Source: Blastomussa wellsi (Eukaryota > Cnidaria > Anthozoa > Scleractinia > Plerogyridae). Taken from it: a DNA stretch of 64,000 bases. Both the position numbers and the translations under genes were made by a program. The stretch's first letter is position 1; every line of letters begins with the position of its first letter. Location of the stretch: contig OX393570.1 in assembly GCA_947652115.1 (NCBI GenBank), positions 6,420,710-6,484,709 on the forward strand, in the 5' to 3' direction. Below, in pieces: positions 47,636 through 56,058 of the stretch. The notes beneath the pieces were generated by a model that searched no databases, was not told where the DNA came from, and was given only the letters and a program-made list of their open reading frames with translations.

Positions 47636-48703
47636 GTAAGTATGCATCTGGCAAGAATTTAAATTCGAGCAATTCCACAGGAAAGATGTCTTTGGAACTT
47701 CAATAAATAGGAAGTTATAAATTGCCAAAGTAAATGATTTATCAACGTTTACTTTCCCTTGCATGTCAGTGTTCCCCAACACTTACCTCTTTGACGTGTA
47801 GCGATTTCACTCTTTCGTAGTTTTAGAGTTTTCCTAATTTCAGTTCTGTGCGGATAACTCCAAATGAAATAACAACATTATTTCAGGAAGAGAGATACAT
47901 TAGAAGTGTTGCTGTAGAGTAAACGCCTGGATATCAAACTGAGGCTGTGCATGTACCGTGCTTTTCTACCAAACCCATTGCTGCATTAACATTGTTTTAA
48001 AACACCATACTACAGGCTTACAGGCGGCTTTCGACAAACGTCTATGAAATGAAAGAAAAACTTGAAAGTTCGTGTCCCGAGCAGGATTCGAGCACGCGTC
48101 TCCCCGCGTACTAGTCGGGTGTGATTTCCACTCGGTTACTTACGTCTTTCCTGTCATTGTTTCTACGGCTTTCCTGGCTCAAATAATTTATGTTCTATTT
48201 GTTACATCAGTAACCCTGATTGTCGGGAAAGGGCCATGAAACACAAATTTCTCGGATCAAAAATGCCCCTTGGATTGGCCGCGTTCGATTTACTCACATC
48301 AATAAGTTGCCACGTCCCGAGTCTGGTTGCCCCAATGTTGTAGTGGATATCACGCCCGACTAGTATACAGGGAGATGCGGGTTCGAATCCTGCTCGTGAA
48401 ACAAAGTTCTTCTTTCATTTCAGAGACGTGTGTCGAAAGCCGCCTATAAGACTTTGCTGTGATTGCTTTTACGGCTTTTCTGGCTCAAATAATCTCTGTT
48501 CTACTTGCATGTTACTTGCATACAAAAAATCAAGGAAGGTCGCCGAGCAAAATAAAATTGATTTTCAAGATGACATACATAAATGTTGTTATGAATGGAG
48601 ATGGAACACATTCTTTTTATAACTGTCGCCTAGCCTTTCAAATGCAAAAAGGCGTTCTCTCTTCATTAATGTTGCCTGATGCATGTCTTCTCACTTTTTA
48701 CAG

Positions 48704-48775
48704 ATATCTTAGCCACAATAAAATAGAAGTGCTGCCTCAAGAAATATTCCAAAACTTACCATCACTATTTTTACT
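48704..48775 (+). CDS. Cassette 6 B exon: leucine-rich repeat
   Basis: 72 nt, phase 2-2, acceptor CTTTTTACAG, donor GTGAGT (other B copies have GTAAGT). YLSHNKIEVLPQEIFQNLP then SLFL. About 46 bp of the upstream intron are missing relative to other B copies (junction near 48570). It is the last array exon; the expected C exon about 930 bp downstream is absent. Confidence 0.85.
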
Positions 48776-49207
48776 GTGAGTATGCATCTTGGCAAGAATT
48801 CAAATTCGAGCAATTCCACTGGAAAAAATGTCTTCAGAACTACAACAAAGAGGACTAGTTTTTTCATTCAATCCTCTGATGTCAGTGAGCAAACTAAAAG
48901 CAAAATGCTAATTATGCGAGATCAACTGCGTGTGGTGTAATTATATTCCGGAAAGCTAATTAGTGGTTCACGTCATCAGTATGGAATTTTCGGAGGTAAA
49001 TCGCAGACGTCCGTTTTGCGAAACGCCTCTCGGGCCGGGAGCGAAGAAGGGAAGCTGTATTTGCAGGCTAGCCGCCTATAAGTTTTTTACTTCTTTCCTG
49101 TCATTGTTCCTACGGCCTCCTGGCATGTTGGTTGCATCGGTGCAAAAAATCAAGGAAGGTCGCAAGTGTTTTACGCGCGTTTCATTTCCGGCTTCCATAT
49201 TCCATTT

Positions 49208-49393
49208 GGGAACCAAACATACGTATTCATTTGCGATCGATCGTTTCGAACCGCCATCATTCTGAAAAATGATCTATTCTTACTGCTGTGGCGTCTTTGG
49301 CGCCCACAGTTCGTCCAACGGTCGACACTATTTAGAATGATGGCGGTTCGAAGCGATCGATCGCAAATGAATACGTATGTTTGGTTCGCAAAT
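49208..49393. mobile_element. Foldback element with near-perfect 54-bp arms
   Basis: 49210-49263 and 49334-49387 are reverse complements with one mismatch in 54 (T/C after GCGATCGATCG). Arm contents include GAACCAAACATACGTATTCA and TTCGAACCGCCATCATTCT. The spacer is 70 bp. It sits exactly where the cassette array loses homology to the other copies. Confidence 0.85.
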
Positions 49394-49608
49394 GAGGTTT
49401 TAACTAAGAGAATAAATACAAGAACGAAGGTAAGACGTTTCTTTTATTGATGTTTCAAGCATAACTCCTCTGCTCCCTGTGGGATTTGATGCGAATTTGA
49501 CACATTATTTACCGATTGGCTGATGAAGATCAGCTAATAATGCTTCGAAGTGGTTCGTTTAAAACATTTGCAACCATAATCCAGAATTTCGATGTGTAAT
49601 TTGCACTG

Positions 49609-49674
49609 GTGTTACACCTTTTGCACTGTGTTACACTTTTTGCACTGTGTTACACTTTTTGTACTGGCGTTACA

Positions 49675-49675
<1 letters not shown>
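49609..49675 (+). repeat. Short tandem repeat GTGTTACACTTTTTGCACT
   Basis: Three to four copies of a 22-bp unit with small changes, followed by CTGCACTGCTCTCAGCCAAT. A diverged form of that last segment (TACTGCTCTCGCCCAATCAG) occurs near 3149, so this is probably the end of a dispersed repeat. Confidence 0.65.
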
Positions 49676-49707
<32 letters not shown>

Positions 49708-50013
49708 GAGTATTTTTTTCATTTATATTATTAGACACTGAAATCGCTCTATATGTTAGAGAGAAACAAGGGATAGACTACTTTGTTTTGAAAATAGAAC
49801 AGTTTGAATTTCAGATTTTTCACAATGCGTGACATCGGCATTGTTTCTGGGTAACATGCTACATGCGCGAAAATATCGATTCGCCTTATGTTTTCGAGTT
49901 CTGAGTAACCAATATGTTGAGGGAAGTGTCTATGCGAATGTTTTCAAGTTTAACAACGAGAAGAAACGTTTTGAGAAAGCCAAAGTAAACTTCAGATGTT
50001 TCCACTGCTTTCC

Positions 50014-50066
50014 GGCCGCCATGTTGGAGTCCCTCAGAGGGGCTCCAACATGGCGTCTCCATACTA
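50014..50066. repeat. Short hairpin repeat, copy 2 (12-bp perfect stem)
   Basis: GCCATGTTGGAG (50018-50029) pairs exactly with CTCCAACATGGC (50043-50054) around TCCCTCAGAGGGG. Flanks GGCCGCC and GTCTCCATACTAA match copy 1 at 9709-9756 read in reverse. Confidence 0.7.
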
Positions 50067-50230
50067 AACACTATAATTTTCAGTGATACACTTTGCAGAA
50101 TAACTCGAGTTAGGAATATCGTACATCCCCGAAACTTTGGCACGTTGTTTATTTCTTACTCTACGATATTTCAATTTCTTGACTCAATTTATTGAATGGT
50201 AACGGTAATGGTAATGAAAAGAAAATTTCA

Positions 50231-50304
50231 GGCTTTGAACGGGATTCGAACTCACGGCCTCTGCGTTACCGGTGCGTTGCTCTACCAACTGAGCTATCAA
50301 AGCC
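50231..50304 (-). pseudogene. tRNA-Thr-like sequence (pseudogene or SINE head)
   Basis: On the minus strand GGCTTTG pairs with the final CAAAGCC, the D arm is AGCTCAGTTGGTAGAGC and the T loop GTTCGAATCC is perfect. The anticodon loop CCGGTAA would give GGT (Thr), but position 33 is C instead of T and the anticodon stem (ACGCA/CGCAG) does not pair. One extra base follows the acceptor stem. I judge it non-functional. A GGTAAT-like repeat at 50198-50218 lies where a SINE tail could end. Confidence 0.65.
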
Positions 50305-50309
50305 ACATC

Positions 50310-51411
50310 AGAGAGGCCGTATGTGGGTTAGCCCTTAACATGGGTTTGTTATATGAAATTGGAAGGAATTATGGGGTAACTTGAGGGGACAATATCTCAT
50401 AAATGGACCTGGCGACCTGTTCTTTTTAATGTATATTTCGAAGCATTGTACTGTGCGATAGATAAAGTTTCACAAAAATCGTATGTTGAATTTTATTTTC
50501 GGGAAATGACCTTAATTTGAAGAATTGAGTAAACTGTTTTTACAACTATATCGAAAAGCAAATCATTGACAGTTTATCAAAGCTTAGTTTTCCATGAAAT
50601 TTGCAAAAATATTAATTAGTATTCCTTTAATATAACATTTCTTAAGGTAATTCCCCTGCATTGCATTGCGCATCCTTAAGCCTGGTTCACACTAATTGGG
50701 AAATAAGGATAACACAAGTGAAATAAGTACAAACATAAATACACGTGAACACAAGTTTTTGAAGAAATTTCGTTTGATGCTAGACAATTTGTATACGACC
50801 TCGAGTATAATTCGTGATTAATAGATGCGAGTGATCTCAAAACTGCACGAGCCTTTAAGTAAGTTAAATTTTACCTTCTTCTCGTTAAAATAAAGAAAAT
50901 ATACTCAAATTGCTTGGTTTCATCATCCTTTCCGCCCCAGTTCGAATGATTTACGCCTCACTACTACTGGAGCTTTCAGCTCTCATATACGCACTTGTAA
51001 CCATCCTCTCGACTACGGGACGGTTGGAAATCGTGACAATTGCGACTCACCAGACGGTTGCACAGTCACATTTCCGTTGAAAACTCTTCTCTTTCCCCAA
51101 CGACCCCACCCGTCCGGTGAGATGCAGTTGTCACGACATCCAACTGTCCAAAGGACACCTTTGTAAGAAGGAAACTACAATAAGACGGACAACTTGTGTT
51201 AGGCCCTGCGCGCCATTTTCCAGTCATTTTACTGTATCTAAAATCGTCCTAAGACGGACAGAGGCTGTCTTTTCCATGGTGTCCGTCTTAATGACGGTTG
51301 GCTGTACATGTAATGAAAAAGGTTTTAATTCAGTTCAAGTCAGTCCTGTCGTTTTCGTTGGGACTTATCACTTTGTTTTCTTGATACAAGAATTGCGAAT
51401 ATTTTTTTTAG
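50310..51411 (+). other. Intron before exon 51412: no exon recognised
   Basis: Mostly AT-rich. Around 51100-51310 short repeats of AAGACGGAC and related words suggest a small repeat element. No coding feature supported. Confidence 0.4.
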
Positions 51412-51483
51412 TAATATGGCAGACAATAAAATCAAGAATATCTCAGCTGAACATTTTTCCAAAACGAAGGACCTCGAATATCT
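51412..51483 (+). CDS. Post-array leucine-rich repeat exon 1
   Basis: 72 nt, phase 2-2, acceptor ATTTTTTTTAG, donor GTAAGT. Reads (L/F)NMADNKIKNISAEHFSKT then KDLEY. A normal LRR not belonging to the A, B or C types, so single-copy gene sequence resumes here. Confidence 0.8.
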
Positions 51484-52232
51484 GTAAGTACTTATTCTCC
51501 TAAGGATATAATTCTTAACTAAACAATTCCGTAGTCGACCCTTGTTAACATTTTCCTTCCTTCCTCTCATTTTTTAATGTCTATCTTTGTGGTGTTTGGC
51601 GATGTGTTAGCCGTTGTGTTTTCAAACAGTTTCACTCTGAAAAGTGTTTCCTTTAAGTGATTTGCCCACCATGAAACAAAGAATTGGCAGGTTTTAGATA
51701 AAGGTCCCCTTCTGCGCTATATGCAACATTTTAATGGATAGAATCGCAATACCGGGGTCAGAGGTTTGTCTGATTATCTGGATCGTGGACTTCGCCGTCG
51801 CCTAAGTAATTCGCTACATGAAAATTATTTCCCTGTGCGGTTTCATTTGGCCTTGGCCTAGACTATTATCTGTTGTTACTAAGTGTCGCAAAGCTAGCTA
51901 GATCACCTTTCAAGCTTTTTGTCTCTTTGGTGCTTTACCAGCATTACTCGTTGCGGTATTGTTTACTGTACCACATTATTCAAATGTGTGCAGAGATAAA
52001 ATTAAAGACGGTCTCCGATTGGGCGAGTTTCCGATGGCAAATTTGGCGCCAAAAAGTTCTTGAAAATGTAACTATAAGTTGTGATTGGCTGATAACGAGA
52101 AAGGAATGTCAGCAGCCGTTTCTTTGGGAGCGTTGTTCTACATCCCAAACAAACAGCTGCGAAGGAGACTAATCTTTGGTGATGACTAAAAGGGATATAC
52201 GAGAGGGACCTTTTTAACCGTACGTAAACTGA

Positions 52233-52336
52233 AGATTGAGTTGTCTTCCATGATGTGTGGAATCATTGGCCTTTCAGTGGCTGCCGACCCCTCGAGGCTC
52301 CAACGATTCCACGCATCGTGTAAGACAACTCAATCT
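52233..52336. repeat. Foldback element, about 35-bp imperfect arms
   Basis: AGATTGAGTTGTCTTCCATG and GTGTGGAATCATTGG on the left are matched in reverse complement by CCAACGATTCCACGCATCGT and GTAAGACAACTCAATCT on the right. About 30 bp between. It lies roughly 105 bp before the next LRR exon. Confidence 0.75.
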
Positions 52337-52441
52337 GTTCAATACTTGCTCGACCTGCTACGACCCAAGAATGACATAACATGATCCGTACAATCCGTCA
52401 GATCAGTGGCAATTTTACTGTGTGTTGATATATCTTGGTAG

Positions 52442-52513
52442 ATTCTTACAGAATAACTTGATAAGCTACCTACCAAGTAAGGCCTTCAGCAAGCTCACAA
52501 ACCTTCAATATTT
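52442..52513 (+). CDS. Post-array leucine-rich repeat exon 2
   Basis: 72 nt, phase 2-2, acceptor TATCTTGGTAG, donor GTAAGT. Reads LFLQNNLISYLPSKAFSKLT then NLQY, a canonical LRR. A second AG lies 9 bp inside (TTCTTACAG) and would give a shortened repeat; the 72-nt version keeps the 24-residue unit. The next intron is over 9 kb and contains the Crypton-type gene, an assembly gap and a 2-kb repeat array. Confidence 0.85.
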
Positions 52514-52914
52514 GTAAGTATGAAAGGATCGTCATCAGTCACCTCGTTCAAATAGTACCAGGATGCGTTCCTTTGGGATGTACCGGATCATGATCAGTGA
52601 TCCAAGATCACTCAGATCAAGGTGCATCAAAGGTAGCGATGAATCCACTCAAGGATTCCCCGGTTTTGATGCACCATAATCCTTCAAATATTGCACCACT
52701 GATAGTGATCCGGATCACTCCGAACAAGGGCGTAGCTGGAGAGGGGAGGGTGGGGGGGGTGCCGGGGTGCCCGTAACCCCCCTTTGTGAGACTTTTATAA
52801 GGTGGCGAAAACGCGCGAATCCTAAGAATCAACATAATGACATACAATCCTATTCCCTTTGGAAGAATCTTGGCTACGCCCCTGCCAATACAACGCACCC
52901 GTAAATTCTATTAT

Positions 52915-53196
52915 TATTCATTCAAAATATGTCCCCGTTTCTGATTGGTTAAAACCACACGCATAAAACACCATAACCAGCTGCGGTTGACCAAATTTGG
53001 AAAGAATTTTGTCATATTCAACCGATGACGTCAAAAGTGCAGCCCGCTGCAGATTATTGAACCCTTTATTGAGAAAACCTGGGGACAAGGTTGTGCTATT
53101 TTTGGTGAACAGAAAACCAAAGAGCAAAATGGCTGCGAGTAGGTTTACAAGTTTGAGCGAAGAAAATATTAACCAGTTAATATTTTGAATGAACAA
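52915..53196. mobile_element. Non-autonomous element with TIRs carrying a Crypton-like start
   Basis: ATTCATTCAAAATATG at the left is the inverse of TATTTTGAATGAAC at the right. Just inside the right end the plus strand reads ATGGCTGCGAGTAGGTTTAC, encoding MAASRFTSLSEENINQLIF before a stop in the terminal repeat. This resembles the N-terminus of Crypton/DUF3504 proteins, including LSEQELEKILAE of the gene at 53686. About 280 bp, no full gene. Confidence 0.5.
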
Positions 53197-53397
53197 CACC
53201 CTCCTAGACCTGCAGAATTCTTCATATCCTACTCAGCCTCATTCAATAATTGCTAAATATAACGGGGCCAATTAGCAAGTGTTAGTGACAAAGGGAAACT
53301 GTAATATATATATATAGAAAGTGTAAAATTTGATCTTCGTAAAACAGTGCTCAATACATAGAAGCAGAGCGAAGTATATGTTGTGAGAGAAAAATCA

Positions 53398-53493
53398 AAT
53401 AAACTACTAGGTCATCCCTACAAGCCTGTTTCGTGGTTGCTGATGAGTGGGCAACCACGAAACAGGCTTGTAGGGATGACCTAGTAGTTTATT
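53398..53493. repeat. Perfect 43-bp palindrome with 10-base loop
   Basis: 53398-53440 and 53451-53493 are exact reverse complements (arm contains CTACTAGGTCATCCCTACAA and GCCTGTTTCGTGGTTGC); the loop is TGATGAGTGG. It lies about 190 bp upstream of the Crypton-type start codon and is followed by a TATATATATA stretch. Confidence 0.9.
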
Positions 53494-53685
53494 ATATATA
53501 TATTTATAACATAGCGCGCGCGCTAGTCCTATCTAATCATGGACAAAAATCATGAACCAATTCTTTATATACGCACGGCCGTGCTCCATAAAATGACGTG
53601 TGCAGTTTCAATTTACCTGCAAAATTTTCGTCGAGTCTCAGGTGTTAGCTCCTTAACTTAGAGTTTCGAGAAGTGATAGCAGTAA

Positions 53686-53878
53686 ATGGAAGACCTGCCA
53701 AATTTTTCTTTGGCTTTCGATCTTCCTGCAAGCAGTCAAGCCAACAAGAGCAATGAAAAGGAAGCACAAACGGCCCGTTTCCAGAATTTATCGGAACAGG
53801 AGCTAGAGAAAATTTTGGCTGAAAGGCATTCCGCAAGAACTAAGAAGGCCACAAATTGGTCTGTGTCAACTTTTAAAG
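53686..53878 (+). CDS. Crypton/DUF3504-type tyrosine recombinase gene, exon 1
   Basis: ATG at 53686 opens 64 codons plus one base and ends at a GTAAAC donor, phase 1. It begins MEDLPNFSLAFDLPASSQAN and includes FQNLSEQELEKILAERHSA then TKKATNWSVSTFK. This N-terminal helical segment, ending in ..TKKATNW.V..FK, is characteristic of the family and is expected to continue in WC.EK, which begins exon 2 in the right phase. The start is the first ATG of the frame. Same strand as the LRR gene and nested in one of its introns. Confidence 0.75.
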
Positions 53879-54109
53879 GTAAACATCACTGTTTATGTCG
53901 GGCTTTTTTGTTACATTTGTTAAACCAGCAGAAAACTAGTTAATTACAAAATTACAAAACAATCGGAGACGCAAACATTTTCAGGCAACTTTCATTACAA
54001 ACTGAAACTTTGCAGCCGCAATTGCACCGAGACATGGTTTATTCAAAGCGTCAGTCACGCATTGCCTATAAACTAAATGGTATTACAATTATTTCCTTTC
54101 TGAATTTAG

Positions 54110-55236
54110 CTTGGTGTAGTGAGAAAAAAATACAGACACCGCTAGAACAAATGTCGCTTGGCCAACTAGATACAAACCTTCGCAGATTCTACGCAGAGGC
54201 CAGAAATAAATCCGGAGATGTGTACAGCAAATCTACGCTCCTTGGATTTTGTCACGGCATTGAAAGATATCTGAATACACCGCCACTAAACAAAGGCCTG
54301 AAGCTCACTTCTGACCCAAGATTTAAAAGGTCAAACGAAATGCTGAATGCGACAGTTGTCAGCTTGAAGCGTCAGGGAAAAGAAAACGTAAAACACAAAC
54401 CGGCGATTGAAAACGAAGATTTGCTGCGGCTAAAATCCTCGCAAGTTCTCGCCTTGAGCAACCCACTTTCTCTTCTCCGTAACGTGTGGTTCCACATTGT
54501 CCTCTTCTTTTGTAGAAGAGGTCGAGAGGGTCAGAGGACCTTGAAAACGACCAGCTTCAAGTTTGAAGTGGACCCAACTGGTCGCAACTACGCGACGATG
54601 GCGCATTATGAAGCTACCAAAAACCATCCCGGTGGAATTGCCGACGTTTCCAGCACCGAAAAGTTGGCCCGAATGTATGAAACAGACGAAGTGAACGACG
54701 GCTACAAGGCCTTGAAATTGTACTTGTCAAAATTAAACCCGAAGAGCGAGTCGTTTTTCCAATATCCAAGAAAGAACTGGAGTTTCGACGACAACATCTG
54801 GTATGAAGCGCGTCCAGTCGGAGTGAACTCGCTCGACTCCATGATGAAAAACATCAGCGAAGCAGCATCCTTGTCGAAGCTCTACACCAACCATAGCGTC
54901 AGGGCGACAGCCATAACTTTGTGGTCTAATGCAGGAATCCCAAACAGGCACATTATGGCGATCTCCGGTCACAGAAATGAGCAAAGCCTTGCTCATTACA
55001 ACACGCACCCATCCACTTCACAGCTTCGCAGTTGCAGTGAGGTCCTGTCGAACAGCCTTGTCAACGGAACAACCGAGTGCTCTTCCACCGGTACCACAGT
55101 CCGTCAAAAAAACAGTTTGGTGGCCCACGACAAGAATGCAAATTTCCTGGAGTCCGTCTTCGGCACTAATTGCACTATACACGGCAATGTGAACATCGTT
55201 TTCAACAATTCAAATCCCGCTTCTTCTCGTCTTTGA
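54110..55236 (+). CDS. Crypton/DUF3504-type tyrosine recombinase gene, exon 2 with catalytic domain
   Basis: Joined to exon 1 across a 231-bp intron (GTAAAC...TTTAG) the frame is 439 residues with no stop. After AWCSEKKIQTPLEQMS comes the SAM-like DNA-binding part (LRRFYAEARNKSGDVYSKST, LGFCHGIERYLN), then the catalytic domain: CRRGREGQRTL (arginine near residue 200), TNHSVRATAITLW (H326, R329), ISGHRNEQSLAHY (H352, nucleophile Y361). All residues of the R..HxxR..H..Y set are present. Crypton elements move as DNA using only this enzyme; host genes have repeatedly captured the domain (DUF3504). An active element and a domesticated gene are both possible. The stop lies 68 bp before an assembly gap, so its 3' flank is unknown. 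Confidence 0.8.
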
Positions 55237-55304
55237 CTTTTGCCCACCGAACGTGTTTACTAAAGATTAAGTACTTTAACTTGTTTGGCTGCATTTTCAT
55301 GAAG

Positions 55305-55504
55305 NNNNNNNNNNNNNNNNNNNNNNNNNNNNNNNNNNNNNNNNNNNNNNNNNNNNNNNNNNNNNNNNNNNNNNNNNNNNNNNNNNNNNNNNNNNNNNNN
55401 NNNNNNNNNNNNNNNNNNNNNNNNNNNNNNNNNNNNNNNNNNNNNNNNNNNNNNNNNNNNNNNNNNNNNNNNNNNNNNNNNNNNNNNNNNNNNNNNNNNN
55501 NNNN
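55305..55504. other. Assembly gap of 200 N
   Basis: Exactly 200 undetermined bases between the Crypton-type gene and the first 2-kb unit. The round length suggests a scaffold placeholder rather than a measured size. Confidence 0.95.
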
Positions 55505-55520
55505 CACAATTTCCTTTGAC

Positions 55521-55884
55521 CCCGTTTACATAAATCCAGTCATAAAATGCCATATTACAAGACCAACTGACTGTAAAGGGGCTAAAGATTGCATATTTCC
55601 AGACCAGCTGACTAGAAAAAGTCTAAAATAGGCTTCTCCGGTTGCAATAGTTTTTTTCAATGCATTCTGACAAAACTAGGCCTTGTGTCCGAAACACTGC
55701 ATCAATAAATGCCATATTACAAGACCAACTGACTGTAAAGGGGCTAAAGATTGCATATTTCCAGACCAGCTGACTAGAAAAAGTCTAAAATAGGCTTCTC
55801 CGGTTGCAATAGTTTTTTTCAATGCATTCTGACAAAACTAGGCCTTGTGTCCGAAACACTGCATCATATAACTGGATTTATGAA
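55521..55884. repeat. MITE-like segment inside each 2-kb unit: inverted ends around two 162-bp direct repeats
   Basis: GTTTACATAAATCCAGTCAT at the left is matched, with two changes in 21, by the reverse complement of TATAACTGGATTTATGAAAAC at the right. Between them a 162-bp block (ATGCCATATTACAAGACCAA ... GTGTCCGAAACACTGCATCA) occurs twice in direct orientation. The same layout recurs at about 57520 and 59520. Confidence 0.7.
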
Positions 55885-55997
55885 AACGATGTCAAAGAAT
55901 TAATGACCCCCTTCTCACGTTGTATGGATGAAGACTTGTTAGGCATGTTAATTAGGCGTAGAAATCGGGTCAGAAAGGGAGCGAAAAGAAAATCCAT

Positions 55998-56058
55998 AAT
56001 AATAATAGCAATGTTAGTAATAATAGTAATAATAATGATAATAATAATATTAATAATC
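55998..56058 (+). repeat. ATA/AAT-rich microsatellite in the 2-kb unit
   Basis: Interrupted (AAT)n run giving an isoleucine-rich frame (IIIIAMLVIIVIIMIIIILI). It also occurs at about 57997 and 59997. The membrane-like peptide is a by-product of the repeat. Confidence 0.8.

Larger units (their letters stand above)
21515..49207 (+). repeat. Six-fold tandem array of LRR-exon cassettes (A-B-C), about 27.7 kb
   Basis: A unit of about 4.1-4.5 kb is repeated with highly similar introns. Each unit carries, in order, an A-type exon (..VLPEEIFQN..), a B-type exon (..VLPQEIFQN..) about 1180 bp further, and a C-type exon (..SNDIRIVHKGIFSNLP..) about 930 bp after that. C to next A is either about 1987 or 2431-2519 bp. 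Cassettes: 23289/24468/25401; 27387+28329/29819/30754; 33187/34366/35295; 37283/38460/39390; 41821/43000/43933; 46452+47564/48704 (C missing). Total 19 exons, 17 with intact splice sites and frame. The array opens at an AAGTTAAAAAGTTGTTCATT boundary and closes where a palindromic element starts at 49208. Confidence 0.9.

Noticed and set aside
23044..47782. Recurring minus-strand frames overlapping the A exons
   Set aside because: Shadows of the plus-strand LRR exons and their introns, repeated with the cassettes.
21515..49207. CRISPR-like or bacterial repeat array
   Set aside because: Repeats are kilobases long, contain splice sites and LRR exons, and the context is eukaryotic.
49810..49860. 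Possible decayed C-type LRR exon (ATGCGTGACATCGGCATTGT)
   Set aside because: Resembles GACATCCGCATTGTG of C exons over about 15 bases and has an upstream TTTCAG, but no further match; probably chance.
50231..50304. Functional tRNA-Thr gene
   Set aside because: Unpaired anticodon stem and C at position 33 make it unlikely to be functional; listed as a pseudogene or SINE head.
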